A stretch of 7,456 nucleotides of DNA from an uncultured Eubacteriales bacterium (GTDB lineage Bacteria; Bacillota; Clostridia; Oscillospirales; Oscillospiraceae). Under the pieces are notes generated by a model. That model was not told the origin of the DNA. It ran no database searches and was given only the letters and a program-made list of their open reading frames with translations. The stretch's first letter is position 1. Every line of letters begins with the position of its first letter. Positions 5,556 through 7,456 of this stretch are shown here, one piece after another. The stretch lies in NCBI GenBank assembly GCA_900313295.1, contig OMQS01000110.1:1-7456 (forward strand). The letters are read 5' to 3'. Position numbers and translations under genes: made by a program.

Positions 5556-6175
5556 GTGCCGGAGTTTTCTGCGATGTGGCCGGCGATGCGCTGCATGATG
5601 AGATCCAGCGCCACTAAGTTGTGGCCGCCCTCCAGCACTACGATGTCTGCATACTTGCGGGTAGGCTCCACGAACTGCTCGTGCATGGGCTTGACGGTGG
5701 TGAGGTACTGATTTACGATGGACTGCATGGAGCGGCCGCGTTCCTCCACGTCACGCAGGGCGCGGCGGAGAATGCGCACGTCGGCGTCGGTTTCCACGAA
5801 AATGCGGATGTCCATCAGTTCCCGCAGGCGGGGATCCTGAAAAATGAGGATGCCCTCCACGATGACCACCGGCGCAGGCCGGATGAGGATGGTCTCATCG
5901 GTGCGGTTATGGTCGGTATAGGAGTACACGGGGCAGCGGATGGCATGGCCGGCTTTCAGCTCCCTGAGCTGCTGCACCATGAGGTCGGTGTCGAAGGCAT
6001 CGGGGTGGTCATAATTCTGCTTGCAGCGCTCCTCGAAGGGGACATTCTGGCGCTTGTAGTAGTTGTCGTGGTGGACGACGCTGATGTTGGCGCCGAAATG
6101 GGCGGCCAGGTGCTCCGTGAGGGTGGTTTTGCCGCTTCCGGTGCCGCCGGCGATGCCGATGATCATGGTATTCAT
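5552..6175 (-). CDS. udk: Uridine kinase
   Basis: 207 residues, matching the usual 205-215 of bacterial Udk. It phosphorylates uridine and cytidine to UMP and CMP using a nucleoside triphosphate, a cytoplasmic pyrimidine salvage step. The Walker A loop GGTGSGKT is at residues 10-17. The nucleoside-binding stretch DNYYK is at 37-41, NYDHPDA at 54-60, PVYSYTDH at 82-89, EGIL at 107-110, and the lid RDVEERGRS at 141-149. The start at 6175 has GGAGG at 6190-6186 (10 nt) and a promoter just upstream. The reading frame stays open for 104 codons further upstream but crosses the promoter and a divergent gene's start, so that extension is rejected. The phosphoribulokinase family is related, but the motifs fit uridine kinase best. 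It is first in an operon with the DUF218 gene. Confidence 0.95.
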   Translation of the reverse strand: MNTMIIGIAGGTGSGKTTLTEHLAAHFGANISVVHHDNYYKRQNVPFEERCKQNYDHPDAFDTDLMVQQLRELKAGHAIRCPVYSYTDHNRTDETILIRPAPVVIVEGILIFQDPRLRELMDIRIFVETDADVRILRRALRDVEERGRSMQSIVNQYLTTVKPMHEQFVEPTRKYADIVVLEGGHNLVALDLIMQRIAGHIAENSGT

Positions 6176-6185
6176 AAGCGATGGA

Positions 6186-6190
6186 CCTCC
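6186..6190 (-). promoter_or_regulatory. udk ribosome binding site
   Basis: GGAGG on the minus strand, 10 nt before the ATG at 6175 and 20 nt downstream of the -10 element. It decides the udk start against the long upstream open frame. Confidence 0.8.
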
Positions 6191-6209
6191 GCTGTATCTA
6201 TTTTTATCC

Positions 6210-6238
6210 ATTATAAAATTTTGCGGGGGCAAAAGCAA
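6210..6238 (-). promoter_or_regulatory. udk promoter
   Basis: Minus-strand -35 TTGCTT (6238-6233), 17-bp spacer, consensus -10 TATAAT (6215-6210). The leader is short (about 28 nt), with no room for an attenuator. A 16-bp inverted repeat (6219-6234) fills most of the spacer. Confidence 0.75.
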
Positions 6239-6277
6239 GGACAATGTAAAAAAAGGATGAATTTCCATGTTTTTCAG

Positions 6278-6305
6278 TTGACGGAAAGGGCGAAAACCGT
6301 ATAAT
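6278..6305 (+). promoter_or_regulatory. Promoter of the zinc-ribbon/Ig-like gene
   Basis: -35 TTGACG (6278-6283), 16-bp spacer, consensus -10 TATAAT (6300-6305). It is divergent from the udk promoter, with about 40 bp between the two -35 elements. Transcription should start near 6312. Confidence 0.82.
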
Positions 6306-6338
6306 AGAATACAGAGAGTTTGAATGGGAGGATATGCA

Positions 6339-7100
6339 ATGCGCCTTTTGAAGTGTCCCAAATGCGGAGAAATGTTCTCCGATACATATAAAACCTGCCC
6401 CTTCTGCCAGGAGGACGAGGAGCTGCACAGCAACAGACCCGTGAAAAGAGTCAGCCACCGGACGGGCGGCGGCCGCGCGAAGCCCAAGGTGGGCGGCGCT
6501 GCGGTGGTGGTGTGCCTGATGCTGGTGCTGGGGCTGGCGGGCTACACCATATTCGGCAGCCAGCTCACGGCGTTTTTCAGCGGCGACAAGGAAAAGCCCG
6601 AGCCGGCGCCGGCTGTGCTGACATTGAGCCAGTCCAGCGTGGACATGACCGTGGGAGGAAGCACTGTGCTCTCCGCTTCCGGCGCAGAGGGGATCGTGTT
6701 CTCCAGCAGCGACGAGAGCGTCGCCACCGTGGCGGAGGACGGCACCTTGCAGGCGGTGGGCGCGGGCAGCGCCATTGTGACGGCCAAGGCCGGTGAGCAG
6801 ACGGCTACCTGCCAGGTGACGGTGGAGGAGCCGGCACCGGACACGCCGGTGACGCCGACGGTGAAGGAGCTGGTTTTGCAGTCCATTTATGGGAGTAAGG
6901 GCGATATTTCCATCGGCGTGGGCGAAAAGGCGCCCATGAAGGTGGTGGGCACAGAGTCCGCTGTGACGTGGAACATGGAAAATACCGCCGTGGCCACGGT
7001 GGACGAGAGCGGCGCGGTGACGGGCGTGGCCTCGGGCAAGACCACCCTCACGGCCACTGTGGACGGGCAGACTCTACACTGCACGATTCGCGTGAGATAA
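6339..7100 (+). CDS. Zinc-ribbon, single-membrane-segment protein with two bacterial Ig-like (BIG2) domains
   Basis: 253 residues; no named homologue recognised. Parts in order: an N-terminal zinc ribbon with two CxxC pairs (C6/C9 and C20/C23); a basic linker (about 33-50); one membrane segment (about 52-72); a Pro/Glu-rich spacer (about 83-92); and two BIG2-type Ig-like domains (about 93-162 and 176-253). Each Ig-like domain shows the usual SVATV or AVATV followed by G-x-L/V and G-x-A/T motifs and a final C-x-V or C-x-I strand. The basic linker before the membrane segment predicts the zinc ribbon inside and the Ig-like domains outside, with no signal-peptide cleavage. GGGAGG at 6326-6331 (7 nt) fixes the start at 6339, not the ATG at 6324. 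It is a single-gene unit with its own promoter and terminator. A role in surface binding or envelope sensing is possible, but function is unknown. Confidence 0.85.
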   Translation: MRLLKCPKCGEMFSDTYKTCPFCQEDEELHSNRPVKRVSHRTGGGRAKPKVGGAAVVVCLMLVLGLAGYTIFGSQLTAFFSGDKEKPEPAPAVLTLSQSSVDMTVGGSTVLSASGAEGIVFSSSDESVATVAEDGTLQAVGAGSAIVTAKAGEQTATCQVTVEEPAPDTPVTPTVKELVLQSIYGSKGDISIGVGEKAPMKVVGTESAVTWNMENTAVATVDESGAVTGVASGKTTLTATVDGQTLHCTIRVR

Positions 7101-7106
7101 AGGATC

Positions 7107-7135
7107 AAAGCGCTCTGCTGAGGCAGGGCGCTTTT
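7107..7135 (+). terminator. Intrinsic terminator after the zinc-ribbon/Ig-like gene
   Basis: A 12-bp stem (7107-7118 with 7123-7134, one G-U pair) encloses the loop TGAG and ends in four Ts (7132-7135). It lies 6 nt after the stop codon. The T-run is short, so some read-through into ylmH is likely. Its end is only 3 nt from the ylmH ribosome binding site. Confidence 0.82.
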
Positions 7136-7138
7136 CAT

Positions 7139-7144
7139 GGGAGG
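7139..7144 (+). promoter_or_regulatory. ylmH ribosome binding site, favouring a TTG start
   Basis: GGGAGG at 7139-7144 is 7 nt from TTG at 7152 but only 1 nt from ATG at 7146, and it overlaps the in-frame ATG at 7137. Spacing therefore favours TTG as the start. Confidence 0.65.
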
Positions 7145-7151
7145 AATGGGC

Positions 7152-7456
7152 TTGAACAGGCGGGAGCTGCTGGACAAATTATCCGCTTCGGCGGAGGAAC
7201 GGGTGCTTTTAGGGCGGCTGTGGGACGCCCGGGAGCGCTGCAGAAGCCGCAATGTGCCGGAGGTGAGCGGGTTTCTCTCGCCACACGAGCAGGCGCTGGC
7301 GCAGCACTTGATGCAGGCACTGGGGGCGCAGGAGGAGCTTATCCTCTGGGGCGGCTACGAGGGCGCTCAGCGCAGGCAGGCGCATTTCATACCGGACTGG
7401 ATGGACGGGGCGGATACCTCCGCCGTGCGCTGCCTGCGGTGCCGGTTTTATGAAAC
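7152..7456 (+). CDS. ylmH: YlmH-type S4-domain RNA-binding protein, N-terminal part (partial)
   Basis: The first 101 codons and two bases are in the window; the frame runs off the right edge. The recognisable part is the N-terminal domain of YlmH, the RNA-binding protein encoded near divIVA in many Bacillota. FLSPHEQALAQHLM (about residues 37-50) and WGGYEGAQRRQAHFIPDW (about 61-78) match the family pattern (FL-P-EQ followed by GGYE-AERR). YlmH carries a C-terminal S4 domain that would lie outside the window; in B. subtilis it has been linked to ribosome-associated quality control. The start is most likely TTG at 7152, by Shine-Dalgarno spacing; ATGs at 7137 and 7146 are in frame but too close to or within that site. 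No promoter is visible between the preceding terminator and this gene, so it may depend on read-through or on a promoter inside the upstream gene. Confidence 0.82.
   Translation, partial: MNRRELLDKLSASAEERVLLGRLWDARERCRSRNVPEVSGFLSPHEQALAQHLMQALGAQEELILWGGYEGAQRRQAHFIPDWMDGADTSAVRCLRCRFYE

Noticed and set aside
6176..6487. 104-residue N-terminal extension of uridine kinase
   Set aside because: The frame is open, but it spans the udk promoter and the divergent gene's promoter and start; length, ribosome binding site and Walker A position all fit the start at 6175.
1..7456. Mobile elements, CRISPR arrays, tRNA or rRNA genes, attachment sites
   Set aside because: No spaced direct repeats, transposase or integrase motifs, or RNA gene signatures were seen; apart from the BirA half-sites, the inverted repeats found are terminators or short promoter-region dyads.

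Overview
The window looks like chromosome of a high-GC member of the Bacillota, probably a clostridial (Oscillospiraceae-like) gut bacterium; this is inference. Coding DNA is GC-rich, while the gaps between genes are AT-rich. The gaps carry clear TTGACA/TATAAT-type promoters, strong AGGAGG ribosome binding sites and short intrinsic terminators. The gene families (PyrP/UraA permease, BioY, BirA with a DNA-binding domain, short paired ChrA proteins, YlmH) also fit. Nothing indicates a phage, insertion sequence, CRISPR array or other mobile DNA.

Layout: the 3' end of thrS (+, 1-261) converges on uraA (-, 320-1663), with a perfect 23-bp hairpin terminator between them. uraA is preceded by a 178-nt leader that holds its own promoter, a strong ribosome binding site, a 24-codon leader peptide ORF and an intrinsic terminator whose 5' arm contains the leader stop codon. 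Upstream lies bioY (-, 1910-2452), divergent from birA (+, 2593-3579). Three exact copies of a BirA-type half-site sit on the promoters between them. birA is followed at once by two overlapping short chromate-transporter-family genes (+, 3586-4134 and 4131-4694). A terminator at 4699-4740 separates these from the convergent pair udk and a DUF218 membrane protein gene (-, 6175 down to 4794), which overlap by 4 nt. Divergent from udk is a gene (+, 6339-7100) for a zinc-ribbon, single-membrane-segment protein with two bacterial Ig-like domains. After another terminator comes the start of ylmH (+, from 7152, running off the window).

How the parts work together: bioY and birA form a biotin uptake and biotin sensing module that BirA probably represses. 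uraA (uracil uptake) and udk (uridine to UMP) are two separate pyrimidine salvage genes. The most interesting element is the uraA leader. Its architecture, with a translated leader peptide, a U-rich stretch just before the terminator and the stop codon inside the terminator stem, closely resembles the UTP-sensing coupled transcription-translation attenuator of enterobacterial pyrBI and pyrE, not the PyrR-type attenuation expected in Bacillota. That parallel is inference from sequence and needs experimental support.
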